From NCBI RefSeq assembly GCF_036417845.1, contig NC_089979.1, forward strand, positions 30,376,958 to 30,440,957: a stretch of DNA of 64,000 bases. The letters run 5' to 3'. Positions 49,006-62,118 of this stretch are shown here, one piece after another; position 1 is the stretch's first letter; each line of letters starts with the position of its first letter. A model generated the notes under the pieces. The model was given only the letters and a program-made list of their open reading frames with translations, ran no database searches and had not been told where the DNA came from. The translations under genes were made by a program, and so were the position numbers. This DNA is from Apteryx mantelli. Its lineage: Eukaryota; Chordata; Aves; Apterygiformes; Apterygidae.

Positions 49006-51654
49006 CTTCACCCAAAACAAGAGGAAAGATGAACAACCACATTACTGAAGAGTATTTTTAGTGGCAACAAAATCACAACCATCAAAAGAATGTTCACTGC
49101 TTGCAGTTTTCTATTTCATTTTTTGTGTTTCTTTCCCCAATCATGTCTCAACAATTTTTTGAACCAAGCAGAAAAATGATCAGAAAAGCTGCATATCTCT
49201 CTACTCATGGAATAATAAGCTTCCTTTATGCAATTTATTAGAGGTTCATTCTAGAACGACCTTTTTCTTATATTATCCCTTTAAATCATCACTCTTTACA
49301 GCTGAATACACATGAAATGCTCTGGAGTTGTACTAAGGTTAAGCATTAAAGTTGCATGTCAAAAATCGTATTAGTCAAAATCATTATTATAAGCCATTCT
49401 ACACTCAAAGAACCTTGAAAAAATTAAGGTTATGCAGAGAGTTTGTGAGCCAACTCTTTAATCACACACTGAACTTCAGATATATAGTTTAGTACAATTA
49501 GCAGCACTGGGCTAATGGTTATGGGTTAAATGCTACTTACAAGCACTTTTGTTTGTTTAATTTAGTCTAGACTCTTGCTTTCACTCTTCCCCCTTCATTC
49601 CTCCCCTCCTCTTTGCTCTCCCCCTGTGCACCACTGGCTATAGTAACACCAATTGGTAAAAATGAGACTGTGATGTTGTTGTGAGCCTCCCCAGAGTGGA
49701 GCCCTGCCAATGCTTGCCACTGATCCAGCGGCATGAACTTGCTCAACTGTGCAAAGTCACTCTAATTCTCTCCCTCTGTTTTTCTACCTTCTCCCCCAGG
49801 GGGCAACCACTGAAAGGAGTGACTACCCACCCATCAAGAGCTGGCAATTCGTTGCTATTAACCGTGACCATGATTCCCAATCTGCCTGGCAGTTCCTAAG
49901 AACAGGACTGCAATGTCTCATATGCAATAAAAGCGGTTATCTGCACCCTGGCCTCCAACACTCTACCTGATGAATGGATGATTCCTTTGCAACATTAAGG
50001 GATTTAGCACAATTGTAAGCAAAAAGAGGAGGGGACGCCCCAGACCCCCAGATGAGTCCTGATGCTTTAATAGTCACTTCACATATAATTGAACTTTCAT
50101 CAGCTGTACTAAGCGGGAGAGTGGTAACACTGAAACAAAGGTCTACAGCCAAAATGTTTCTGCTAAGTATGATGGTGATGTAGCCTGGAAAAAATGCATT
50201 GATGTGAATGTGCAGGGGGACCATGCATTTGACAGAAAGCACTCTTGCCAAAAAGCAATATTTCCCCACTAAAAATAGCAGCACTGTAGCACTCTGTATG
50301 TCATTAGCATATGTGTGTGGCAAAGAAAGGCACAGAATGCCATTAATCAAACCCCATCACCAGAGTTGCATGTGGCAGGGTAAAATCTCTGCCAGGTGCT
50401 CCAACCTCAGTAATGCACTCCAGCAGAGGGAGCATCATCCCCGAGGCACACCAACCATTGCCACCAATGATTACCTTGCAAGCGTACTGGTGATGCACTA
50501 ATTCACCCTTGTACCAGGACTGCACTCCCTTCTTCAGAAGATTGCACAAAGTGAAATAAGTTGCACTATTTTTCAGTTGTCTTTATATATACACTACCCA
50601 AAATGCACTTAATTCAGGAAGGGAGCACACAGCTGACACACGGCACTTAGGAATAAAACCTTTCAAATGGCTACGCAGAAGACAACTACAGGTTGCAGAT
50701 ACTGCAAAATAAGACAACATCTATCACAAGGATGGCTGGGGAATTCTCTGGCAGCTGGCCTTGTTTGTTTTCAGATGAATTTAGGGCTCAGGGAAGGTCC
50801 TGAACTGCGAGCACAGGAAATGGAAACCCTCGCTTTAGGGGCAGGAGCTGAACAGCATGGGCAGCAGCACTGCACTACGCTGCCACGCTGCCTCACCGCC
50901 GGGCTTCGCTCCTGGCTTGGCGGGAGCCCCTGCAATCATTAGGGCTTTCTGCCAATCCAGCCTTTGACCTCGACACACAACCTCCTACTTACTGTCAGAT
51001 GCTGTTACCTGCCCAGCAGACTATATCTGTATGCGATATCGGGAACTGTCTCATGATCACTGTCATGTCAGCACTGACTCAACGCAGTGAGACCAAGCTC
51101 TGGGGAAAGCTTTCATAAACGTTGCCAGTGTCCTGAAACGTTCAGTCTCCCCAGTAAAGTTTTTAATGAGAGAACATTTGATAAAAACTATGCAACACAG
51201 GAGTATGACAAACTATTTTTGGTACAAGTTAGGGATGACTGCACATGTAACAAGTGGCAGAGCAAACCAGAGCCATAAGTCAGTTATGCATGGCCATCCC
51301 TAACAATAGAGAATAAATTGTTTATTCCAACCCTCTTGTGTTGTATGTTATATCACAATCAACTCCCTGTGTATTGTAAAATTCAGAATGCCCTTGCAAG
51401 GTTTAGTTGATAAAGGAGTTTATTTTGATTTTCATCTTTCATCTGTGAAACTCCCTTCTAACTCCAAAGCACTGTGAAAAACCAATGAATGGCCAAGGCT
51501 CAATAGTTAAGGTGAAGAATGAAATGTCAGATGTAACTCCGAGTTTCCAGACTTCGGCAGTTGCAACTATCTTTAACAATACTTTTTCAGCTAAACAATC
51601 TGAGAATCTACTATATCTTCAAAAGGAGTGACACGGCTATACAGGAATGTTTAA

Positions 51655-51676
51655 AAATATATATATATTTTTTAAA
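51655..51676. repeat. AT palindrome
   Basis: aaaaatatatatatatttttt reads nearly the same on both strands, a short (AT)n tract with A and T ends. Confidence 0.7.
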
Positions 51677-52687
51677 TGCTTAAAATGGGAAGTAATATGA
51701 ACAGAAGCCCTTAATAAAAATCTAATATGAATGTAATAGCCAGCATAGTCTCTATCAAAAGCACAGGGAACTGTCAAATAACTAACAAGCTGTGGGTTGT
51801 TTTACTCAAAGATACATAGAACTTAACTAATTTATATTGAGAGCTCTTCTGGTGAATTAAGTAAAGATAACGCAGTGATTAAAGATATGCATGTTTTAAA
51901 CCAATGTGGTTTTTTTGGAGACAATTCTGCTTTTTAAGTTTTGGAGTGACTCCCTACATTTTAGGTTTTGAAAAAAATTCTCAACTCTATTAGAATACAC
52001 TATATCTGTGTTTCACATTGCACTGAGCAGTGCTGCTAAAAACATTAACTTGCATATACGTACTAAAATATGAAAGACATGGAAATGATTGCTGTTTATA
52101 TGCAGAAGCCCTTTTCAAATATTAATAAAAATGTGATTCAATGAAACACTATGATAAAAGCAGGATCTAAAAAAATGTGTAATATCTTAGCAAGATAAAG
52201 TTTCTCCCCTTTTGGCATTATTGCATATTTGCTATTTAGATAACTCAGGATTACCATCTGAAACACTTAACCTTATAGCTGAAACACTCTCTTTCCATAG
52301 TCCTTATTTCACTGTGTAATATGTACTATTCAGTTACATCGTGGTTCACAGTATCCCTAGCAAGACTATTATGATCATCCTGTATTCAATTAAGAGTAGC
52401 AGGTGCCAGTCAGGGAAGGCTAACATAATGTTAACCATGAACAGGCAGGCTGATGTCACAGCCAAAAGCTGAGACAAACTTATGAACGACTTGTCCTGAA
52501 AGCATTTTCTTGTACTTAGACTCCAAAACTCTAGTTCCCTTTGATATACATATATTAGTCTGCACACACTTCCCAGTTTCTAAAAAAGGTTTTAAAACAC
52601 TTAATTCACCTTAATTAAGTCCCTGGGCACCTCATGTGGTGTGAAATGTATTTTGTCTAATTACAAGACTGTAAGCCAAAGTATATT

Positions 52688-52868
52688 TTAAGGTCAACAT
52701 TTTCAAACTTTCATGGTTTGATTTAGGCACACAAACCCAGGTATTTGAAAACTCATGCAAGTGGCTTTCTTTTCAGAGATGTTGAATACCCATCAACATA
52801 CTTAAATTCTACCAACTTCAACAGTAGCAGTAAATGTGCATCAGCTCTAAGAATCAGGTCACTTATTT
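52688..52868. repeat. Degraded old amniote interspersed repeat (longest copy)
   Basis: Over 180 bases the order of words caacattttcaaac, tttaggcacac, ttttcagagatgttgaat, and finally agaatcaggtcacttattt follows that of an old palindromic amniote repeat with 'lateral' words such as 'tttaggcac' and 'aatcaggccactta'. Heavily mutated but collinear. Named here by appearance only. Confidence 0.5.
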
Positions 52869-54554
52869 CAAAGTCCAAACAAACTGTGCATTAACTGAAC
52901 ACTGGGCAAAATGCTGAGCACAATTTTCACATTATTCTACAAAGAAAGGACAGTAACAGAACTTAAGACTCCCGAGGTCCACCTCTACCCAAAACTCTTC
53001 TGCAACCCTGATAACCTCAGGTTACGGGAAACCACATTAATGTGAAATTTTCTTCCTGTGGATTATTTTTCTTTATTAACGTAGCCATCAATCTTGCACT
53101 GCTGGGTTTTCCTCATCTGGGCAGTTAGTAGAAGTTCATTCTACCAGGCAAGGCAAGAAAACAAGCCCCACAAACAACAGATTTGCTCCAGACTCCTTCA
53201 GTTTTTTTAAATGATGCAGTAAAGCTCCCTTCTCTGAGTTAGTGAATGCATAGAGAAGAGAACAGAATAAAACAAGAAAATGGCAATCCTGTAGCTCTTA
53301 ACACATTGTGTAGTGTTAGATATCAGAAAGAAAAAACTTATCTTTGACACAAAGGTGGTTATGGCAATCAGTGAAAAAAAAAATGAAGGAAGACTCTTTA
53401 ACTACATTTTCCTCTTAACTCAGGGCTATAATAAACCCAAATATCTAGATCATTCATTCCGTTTTAACTTAGGCTGTCACCTTGGCTTGAGTATGGAGCG
53501 AGCCAGGGGCTTTTCAGACCATGAAACTCACTCCTGCTTGAGCTCTGTCCATATACGCAGCAGAGCCAAACTGAACTTAAGATGTTTGTCTCACCGAATT
53601 CAGGCTCAAACACAACAGCCAAAAGCCAAAGCCAAGCCCAGATGCAGCAAAAGTACATGAACGTGTGGTGAATTTTATGTATACGGATAAAACCCACAAA
53701 GTCAAAGGATTTGAGAAACTGGAGTATATACTGGCCAATATATTGTGATACTGTCAAAACAATAAGTAGCAAAAATCATAGAAAAGGTGAGTTGTATTAA
53801 TTAGCAGCAGAAACAAAGCATTACTTTAGAATTCAACCTCAACATAATAAGCAAAGAAATAAATACACTGTCTTGACTGCCGTTTTTTGTTGGTTAACCC
53901 TGAAGAAATAATTTAATCTTCAAAAACCAGGACAGTCCTTAGCAATCCTTTTTCACCAAAAGTGCATCTGAAGGAATGTTGTGCAAACCAGTGTCCAACA
54001 GAAACAGAATGGAGAAGCTGGTTGTTACCTGCAGATCTGAGCTGACGATGCAGACATCCATTTGCCCATGATTGAAGAAACTGTTTTCCCATCACACAGC
54101 ATGTTATGAGATCTTTGGGAATCACCTTCACAAGTCCTGGATAGGCAATCCAGTGCAATAAAGGTGTCATAGGAAAACTGCTTATTTCAATGGATTTTGG
54201 CTTCCACAGGTGACTTCAGAGATAGCCATAATCAGCAACACATGTTTAATAGAAAATATCATAATCCAGGGTTTAACTGTGAATTTGGCAAAAGCCATAA
54301 GATACAATGTAAATTTCATTTTGGACATAAAAAATTTGTGAGGCTTTATTATCACTTAAGTGAATTAATGAACATTGCTATTTATAGGTGAATAGACATC
54401 CAGAATCTCCTCACAATCCCATAAAACAGCCAGGGGAAGGACCTAAACTTGCATAGCAATCAGATCAAGTCCTACAGATACAGAGTGCTGCTGGAACTCT
54501 GACCCACCAGGAATATTCTTCTTCTTAAGGGCAAAATTCTTTCCTGAAAGAATA

Positions 54555-54595
54555 CCTAAATTTTGTCAAAACTGAATATATAAATTCTGTCAAAA
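54555..54595. repeat. Imperfect direct repeat (18 bp, 23-bp offset)
   Basis: cctaaattttgtcaaaac (54555-54572) and tataaattctgtcaaaac (54578-54595) agree at 15 of 18 positions. Confidence 0.65.
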
Positions 54596-55141
54596 CCTAA
54601 AGCATGCTACGGATTATCTACGTCTCTTGCAAATTCTGACCAAGAAATGACTTGGTTCTTAGGTTCAAAATAGTTCAAAAATACAATGAATATAGAAGTG
54701 CTTCTTTATGAATGCATTTCTTTTTCTAACTCTTCTAAGGGTGCTATCACTGAAGACATACCAGACAGAATGTGAATAAACTTTCTACTAATATTAATAA
54801 TGTACCTGAAAAGCAGTCTTACCATTCACTTTAGTAACATGAAGCTTCTCATTTTCATCTTTTCATTCTCTTTATAAGCATGCTTAACAGAACTCCCAGA
54901 ATAAATGTTTTCATTGCAGCAGAGCTCACAGTAGCATTCACTAAACAGGTTCAGTGATGTCCAAGACACAGCTGTTTTCCTAGTCATTTCCTGTGTTGCG
55001 TAACCAGAGGAAAGCCCTGCTGATTTTCTGATAGACTAAAGGTTGGGAGCCTAAATACTAAGTTGTGGGAATGATGTGCTGTGGGCATCTACTCAAGCAT
55101 TTTTCACTTGTGTCCAAAGTGCATTTTACTTATTGCACTTT

Positions 55142-55163
55142 AAAATGCACTTTTGTGCATTTT
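55142..55163. repeat. Perfect 9-bp stem-loop
   Basis: aaaatgcac, tttt and gtgcatttt form a perfect hairpin. Two more copies of related words (aagtgcatttta, ttgcactttaa) lie just upstream at 55097-55142, suggesting local copying. Confidence 0.7.
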
Positions 55164-58100
55164 ATTTATTTAACAAACACATGCATTAGAAAAAAGGAAA
55201 GTAACTGGTTGCTTCAGAAGCAATTTCTCCCCTTTGTCTCTATCTAAAAAGCAAAAGTTTAAGGGTAAGTGAATCAATCTGATGTATTTTGTCCAATAGG
55301 CCGCACTTTACATGTTGCAAGGTTACTGGTTAAGCTTTTAAAGTTTCCTTTAAATGCCTTTATTTCTATAGCGGCCAAGCAATTTTCCATTCCCTGTATT
55401 AAAATGACTGGTAGTGTGTTTGGTACTGTGTATACCTGATTTTTGTTTGTGAATCCAGTCCCACTGCTGTTACTAATTTAGAATCGTCCCTAAGTAAATC
55501 CTGAAGAGTTAGGGTATTTTTTTAGCTGGAAGATATTTAAAGTGAGTATCCCTTCAGTTCAGGATAAGATCCTCTGAACTAATAGATAGTAGAAGAGTGG
55601 CCAACTATCCCAGAAGAGTGATATCTATCATCAGTGTTTCTTTGGGAGGAACACGCAGTAATGTCCTTTTCATCATTGTCTCGCTGCATTACCAGCTTAT
55701 TCCTCATGCTGACAGGAGATTGGTACCACTTCTTCAGAAAGACTCTCAGTAGCTTTCCTATATGGAAGCTTGCCAAGGTCGCTGTATCTGTACATGAAAC
55801 CGCTGTTCCCTATAGCTGGAGACAGGCTTTAATAGATGCTTTCTTTGTCCGCGTGACATCATGAAGAGTCAGCCGAGCTTATCTTCCCGAATCTCTCCTT
55901 TCTCAAAGGTACCGCTCTTCTTACGTCACAACTACGCCGCAAGCAACTTCTTTTTCCAGAAGTTTGTTAGGAATCATAGTTCCTGCACTGCTGTCGCAGA
56001 CCTCATTGCTTTCTGTACTTCCTGTAATGATGATATCCGCAAAACAGATCATCTGAGCACAAGTCTTTCTAAATTCATTGAGATCTGAGCGCTAAAGATA
56101 ACCTTACTAACAACTCAGTGAATGCATGAAGCATTGTAAGGGATTTGAATGAAAGGAATTTTACTAGTAGAGCTTATTTTGGTAAATGAGTCACAAAACC
56201 TCCCGTGTCATGCATCTTATTAGAAGAACTTGTTTTCCATATTGTTGGCAATTCTGTAAAATCTTGAAGAAATCCCCTTGGTCCTGAATAATTTTTAAAA
56301 TAAAACTGAAGAAAATATTTAATTTTTTTTTTCCTTTCCCACCTCCTCCTTTTTTTCTTCTTTTGACAGAAGTGGACATGGAAATGTTTATAGAATGTGG
56401 TCAAATCTGCATTTTTCTCATAGAAAATTTCAACCAACTCTTTTTATTGACATTGTAGACTGAAAAGTCAGAAAGCTCCTTTCTTGCTTGATTATATTTT
56501 GGATGAATATGACTATAGGAGGTCTCTGCATCAGAGGCTGTGTCCTCCCCAGCTGAGTCTCCTTTTCATCAGGGAGCTGAAGAGAAGAAACAGAATTTGC
56601 TGCTGCCTCATATAAACTATGACTTGTTACTTTTTGCACTGGCTTTTTTTCTGAAAGGAGGCAGCAGCGAGGGGAAGACAGGAAGAACCAACTGTGGCAT
56701 CAACTTCTATTTTCTTCCAGCTTCACTGCAAACAGCCTGTTTCCGTTGAACTTGGCAGCTGAGAGTATTTGCTCAAAGTTCATTGTCTGCTTTCCAAGAA
56801 TACAGCAAAAAGTGTTGACTAGTAACAGTACTAGGCATGACAGTCTTTAAAGAAAATTTCAGGAAGCCAACAAATATGAAAATTGATGCCAGGAGGTATT
56901 TAATAATGGATTTCAGCTTCCCATATTCTGTAAGTTCTTTAGCTGGTAATTTGCTAAACCCTATAATACCAGGCAGGATCTGTTTCAACAAAATCAGCTG
57001 TAGAAAGAGATGTTTACAGAGCCGTTGAGTCCAACCCAAAACTTTTATTCAGGATATACTTTGCAAAAGGATAATGATAGCCTTTCCTAGGTATGAAACT
57101 GCTTTGATTTGTAAAAAAACACAGAATCTTGGCTGCTTTTCCTAAGAGTTGTCTAAATAGATAAAATGGTATTTTTTTTACAGACCATGAGGAATTTTTC
57201 CATAACGTGAGTTTAACAGAACCAATGCTTTTTTTTCCCAGAAAATTATTTTCTGTTAATTTTATGTTCTTTGTTCTCCTTGGTCCCCCCCACACACCTC
57301 CCCAGAAGGCTCACTGTACTCTCTCTTGAGTACAGTAATTGCACTGAGGCAGCTCTGTTCCTTTTAGCGGTCAGTAATTACACACTCAGAACCTCTGATT
57401 TCCTCCTCTCTGAGGAAGAACTACAGTGACTCAAGGCCGCAGCAGGTCCTCAAAAGTCCAAACACAGCAGGGGTCTGCAGGACCCTCTCCTCTACACCTC
57501 TGCTCTCCATGGGAGGGGGATGAACATCACAGAAAGAGAGAACGGAAAAGCCACAGATAGGACACGCAGACAGCTGTGTGCGATGCAGCATTTGTAAAAG
57601 GTGCTCCCTCAGTATAAATCATACCTCGAGGACTTTGTTCCATAGGGAGCTTCTTTATTTAGGAGGCTCTACACTATCCGTGAGCCAAGAGCTCCCTGAC
57701 ACGATAATCTGGGATTGCGTTGCCAAAGTGGGCAAGCATAGCACAAGAGCTTATGGGAGACAGCTCCATGCCTTTTGGGACTCGCAGGATTTGTAAATGA
57801 GCTGCACAGACTGTTGCAGATGGTGCAAAGAGGGACCTTTGCTGAAGTATGGCATTTGAGGACATTCACATTCTCTCAGGCATTTTGCCCTGAGTTTGAG
57901 TGGTTTAACTAGATTGTCTTTTTCTAAAATGATTTCATTTTTCCTCTAGAACAAGAGGTGTTGGAATATAGTTAGGAATTACGCTCTTAGAAAAAGAGCT
58001 TAGAAATGCAGATTACATCTGCACATGTGTGTATATCTGTGCATAGAAAGGGACAAGGGTGCAAATACCACCCTGCACTGCAGCCTTCTACACAAGTACC

Positions 58101-60212
58101 AGGTGTATGTTTTCCATCTTCTACTACTCTGCCTTTGGGGTTCTGGCAGGTGAATTTGGATAAATGCAGCCTGTGCCTCCATTTCTGAACCCCCTACCCC
58201 CACCCTTGCCAGAAGCAAAAGCAGGCCCCACTCCTGTAGGACAAGGAGGAGGAGAAGGACCAGCTTGGCTTGCTGCGGCAGTCAGAGGGTGAAGAAGCTG
58301 CTTCTCATTGAGCAGAGAGGCTGGGAGCAGAGACCAGCAGTGAAGTGGAGAGCCTGGAGGAGGGCAATTAGGAGAAGGGACAGGGTAGGAGGAGGGGAAG
58401 CTCAGGTAGGACACATCTGGGGAAGACTTGATCTGGTGGACTGGGGCAGAGTGGGCAGAGTGGTACGGAAGCAACAAGGGGCCCATGAAGGAGAGACTGG
58501 TAAGGAAAAGCAAGTAATTTGGGTGTTCAAAAGGCTTTGAAGCAGGGGGATTTGAGAAAATGAATTCTGCAGCAAGGGAGGGCAGGAGATGGGGTAGAAG
58601 CTGGAGAAATGGGGACTATGTGCTGCCTAGAGACATAAATTCGGAGGGGCTGAGGGTTAACAAAGGAGAACCACCCCAGCTAGGTACCTCTGAGAGGGAC
58701 CCAAGCTGGCAGGAGAAGGAGAATACCTGCACATGATAACCTGGCACCTTCTTCTTTGTCTATCTGCAGCTGTTAGAAAGACAGTTGCCCATAAAAGAGA
58801 CCATTAAAACACTCCTTATAAATTATGTTTCTCGTAATGGGTACTATAACTGGGCTGAGAAACTGGCTATCACCAATGCCACACCTTTCTCAAGTATTTC
58901 ACCATTCAGGACAGTTGTGTCTTTAAGTAGACTCTGAAGGACAGTCTTGACCCCCAGCAGTCATCTTAAGACAAGAGTGCCCCCTCTGACAGTTATCTGA
59001 GTTCTCTTTCTCCCTCCCTCCCCAATATTTAAGCACTGACACTTCAGCACCAGCCTGTCTCTACAGGCAATGAATGCACATAAGGCAAGTAAGGCAAGTA
59101 GGTGAGACTAACTAGGATTAAACTGACTACAGTTCTGTGGTTCACTTCCCTCTAATGTGTCAGTCTCCATCCTGCAGCTCAGCTGAGAGAGTCCTGGCAT
59201 GGGTACAATTCACCGATATTAATTCAGGTGCACAAGACCTGCTCCCAAGCCCACTGAAACAAACCGGAGGCTCACATTCACTTCATCCAAATGTTAACAA
59301 TTCATCAAGGTATGACTTTTATCCAGACGTTAGTTTTGGATCTGAAATATTTCTCACTTGCAGTAAACCACGGGTATAAATACTACTTACAAATCCAAAC
59401 ACTGGATTTGGGATCACAAAGGAACAGTCAGGTGGCTAGCTGCTACAACACATGACAATGTAATTCAGTGAAAAACAAGCAAAATGTTTTTGCAGCCACC
59501 AGTCCTCCTCCCCAGAGATCCTGTGAAAACCTTAGAAGAAAAATAAGTCAAACTGAACTGTAGTTTGCCAAATTTGTGGACAAATACAGCATATTGGGAA
59601 GGAAATTATTTAATTGCCAAGACATGTAACCAGTTTCTTCAAATTTTTAATCTACTCAGTAATAAAATAAAACAGACTTCCACATAAGTGCTGGGGTCTC
59701 ACACTGTTCGTGACTTTACATTTGCACTCTTCATCAAGTTACCACCCTCCTACCATGTGAAAGCCGGTCACATCACCTGTCACTGCTTAACATTACTGCA
59801 AACGACAACAAATTAAGCAGCACAACAGTCCGCAGGAAGCCCTGTCCCCACTGAAAGTAAAGCAGTCCCTCCGCCCCCAAGTTAGCTTCAGCAGGACCAG
59901 CATTCGCATGTCTAGTCTCCCTCTAAGGTCTGTTAGTCCAGGGAACAAAAGTACAAGAACGCACAGACCCAGCTGCAGTGCAGGACTGGGCTGAATCCCG
60001 TAAATAGACAGCATGGTCAGACTTCGCCTTCTTGCTGCTCTGTCTTTTTATTTTCCTCCTCGCTCTTTCACTCTTTAATTCTGTATTTCCTGCCTACGAC
60101 TTTTCCCACCTCAGGTCAGTTGGTTGATCCCCATCCATTTTTCCTCCCCCACATCTGAAATAGCTTTTCCAGAAACTGAAATACTTAGCTGTCACTGACA
60201 GAGAAGCTGTTT

Positions 60213-60490
60213 TTGCCAAGAATTAGTTTTTTCTTTTGTTTCATTCACTCTCTTCTTTTTATCTGCCTGTTTTTCTTTGTTTGTCTATTCTCCTCTTTGG
60301 TATTCTTTCATTCTTTCTCTCGCCTCCCTTCAAAACTGTACTTCTTTCTCTCCTCTTTTCCTTCATTTGTACTTCCTTGCTTCCATTATTTATGCCTTGT
60401 CTCTCCCCTGGGGTATCTTATTTCCTTTCTCTTTCTGCATTTTCCTTCTCTCCCAGCTTTACTTTCCTCACTCTCCTCTGCCTTCAGTTG
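60213..60490. repeat. Pyrimidine-rich low-complexity tract
   Basis: About 280 bases dominated by T and C on the plus strand with irregular ttctt/ctctc units. Three overlapping plus-strand open frames rich in Ser, Phe and Leu come from this bias. Confidence 0.65.
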
Positions 60491-60548
60491 CCTGATTTAG
60501 CTGTAGAGCCGTCTACTTGCTGCTGTGCCTTCAAATGCTGAAAGGAGC

Positions 60549-60622
60549 TTACCAGCCCCAATCCCTAATGATTTCAGTAGGAGTTGCAAGTGCTCTGCAA
60601 CTGATAAACAACTCCAGGCCGT
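60549..60622. repeat. Degraded palindromic amniote repeat
   Basis: Contains aatgatttcagtaggagttg followed by caagtgctctgcaact, the same arrangement (core then 'gtgctc') as the copy at 32561-32632. Confidence 0.45.
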
Positions 60623-62042
60623 AACGGACTGCCTCTTCCCACCCTGCGTATCTTACTATGGCTCTCTGAAACACACCTAACTGTAGTTACAAGCAAGTGA
60701 AACTGTAAGATCGGCACAATGTATTATGAAAAGGTAACAATCTTTCTGTAAAACATTGATAATAAGCCCTGTACATTTATTTTTTTCTGTAATTCTACTT
60801 TTTCTGTCTATAGCTGTATTATCTACTAGCACAAATCAAACGCAATCTACAAACTAAGAGTTTCGTACTAGTGGTATGTTTTTAACCATTTTCATTGTTG
60901 CAAGTCGACATGGAAGCAGTAATAATTCTTACTACCTTGTTCATCTTTAAAAGTCAAATTCTTTCTTAAAATTGTGGAAGTACAATGTGCATTATATCAC
61001 ATATATGAGATTAGTTAATAAAGCACAGAGACGTTTTGATCAACTAAATGCTGTAGTAAAGTCCTGAGAGTCAAAAAAATAACTGGAGGATGAACATTCT
61101 TTTTTACTTAAATGCATTTTTTTCCTGAGAATTACAGAAAACGTGAAATAGTTACCTGTATCTCTCAGGGATAGCCAAAATCATTTAAGCCAGAGTTACT
61201 GTAATAAGTTCAGGATCACTGTAATGGGCCCAATCCACTCTGTGATGAAAACAACTGGATTTTTTTCTACTGATGTCAAAACTGATTATGCCTCAAGAAG
61301 CTTTTACAGCAAAACCAAGGCCTATTTTAGGTGAAAATCACCGAAGCCAGAAAGTTCCAGTGTAAACCTGAAAAAGGGACATCAAAGTCAACAGAATTAC
61401 TAACTTGCTTAGGGTTAAGCACCTTATTAAAAGCCAGATCAGAGCCGATATACCCCCCTCCCATGCTAAAATCCCCAGTTAAAAAGGGTATGGCGGGGTT
61501 CAGAAGTTGGGAATGTTACTCATCACCTTTTTAAAAATGATCATTTAGCTGCTGTACTTCGAAAAATAATTTTACAAAAATGAATGAGGGGGTTCAAGTA
61601 TTCACCTTCTCTCAGGAATTCCCAGAAAAAAATCTGCTCTCCCTGCAGGTAAAAATCTGTTTTCTCTTTTTTACAGAGTCCTGACAACGCAACACAAAAG
61701 TCAAACCACATACCTCTTAGACCAAACATCACTAATACTGCAGGATTTGCATCTGTAAAACAAACTTTATAAATTACTCTGTTCATGCTGCACAGACCAG
61801 ATTAGGATCCAGAATTGCTTCCCATAGTTACACTAGTCCTCGAACCCTGACAACAGCAGAAACTGGTACTGGTCAGAAAAGCGAGCACGTTATTTAGAAC
61901 ATAAAGAACAAGTTTAGAAAAGAAAACACTGCCATTTTTACAGTTGTATTTCAGAGCAGAATGACCATACTTTAAGCTTCCTGATATAAACTCATTTTGT
62001 TTAAGAAATACAAATAGGTCAAATCCCAGCGTACTCCTAAGT

Positions 62043-62118
62043 TGTAGTGTGCATATGTGTATACATATGTATGTGCATGTGCTCTTTTTTTTTTTTTAAG
62101 TAGCATGCTACAAAAAAA
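62043..62118. repeat. Alternating purine-pyrimidine run, T-run and palindrome
   Basis: gtgtgcatatgtgtatacat and the following atgtatgtgcatgtg alternate purine and pyrimidine for over 30 bases, a Z-DNA-type composition. Then come 13 T, the palindrome TAGCATGCTA (62101-62110) and 9 A, so T-run, palindrome and A-run can fold into one long hairpin. Confidence 0.65.

Noticed and set aside
57020..57040. gttgagtccaaccc as a CR1 3' end
   Set aside because: Only about 14 bases agree with the typical CR1 end word and the flanks do not continue the match.
60213..60541. Three overlapping plus-strand frames rich in Ser, Phe and Leu
   Set aside because: They come from the pyrimidine-rich tract and look membrane-like only because of base bias.
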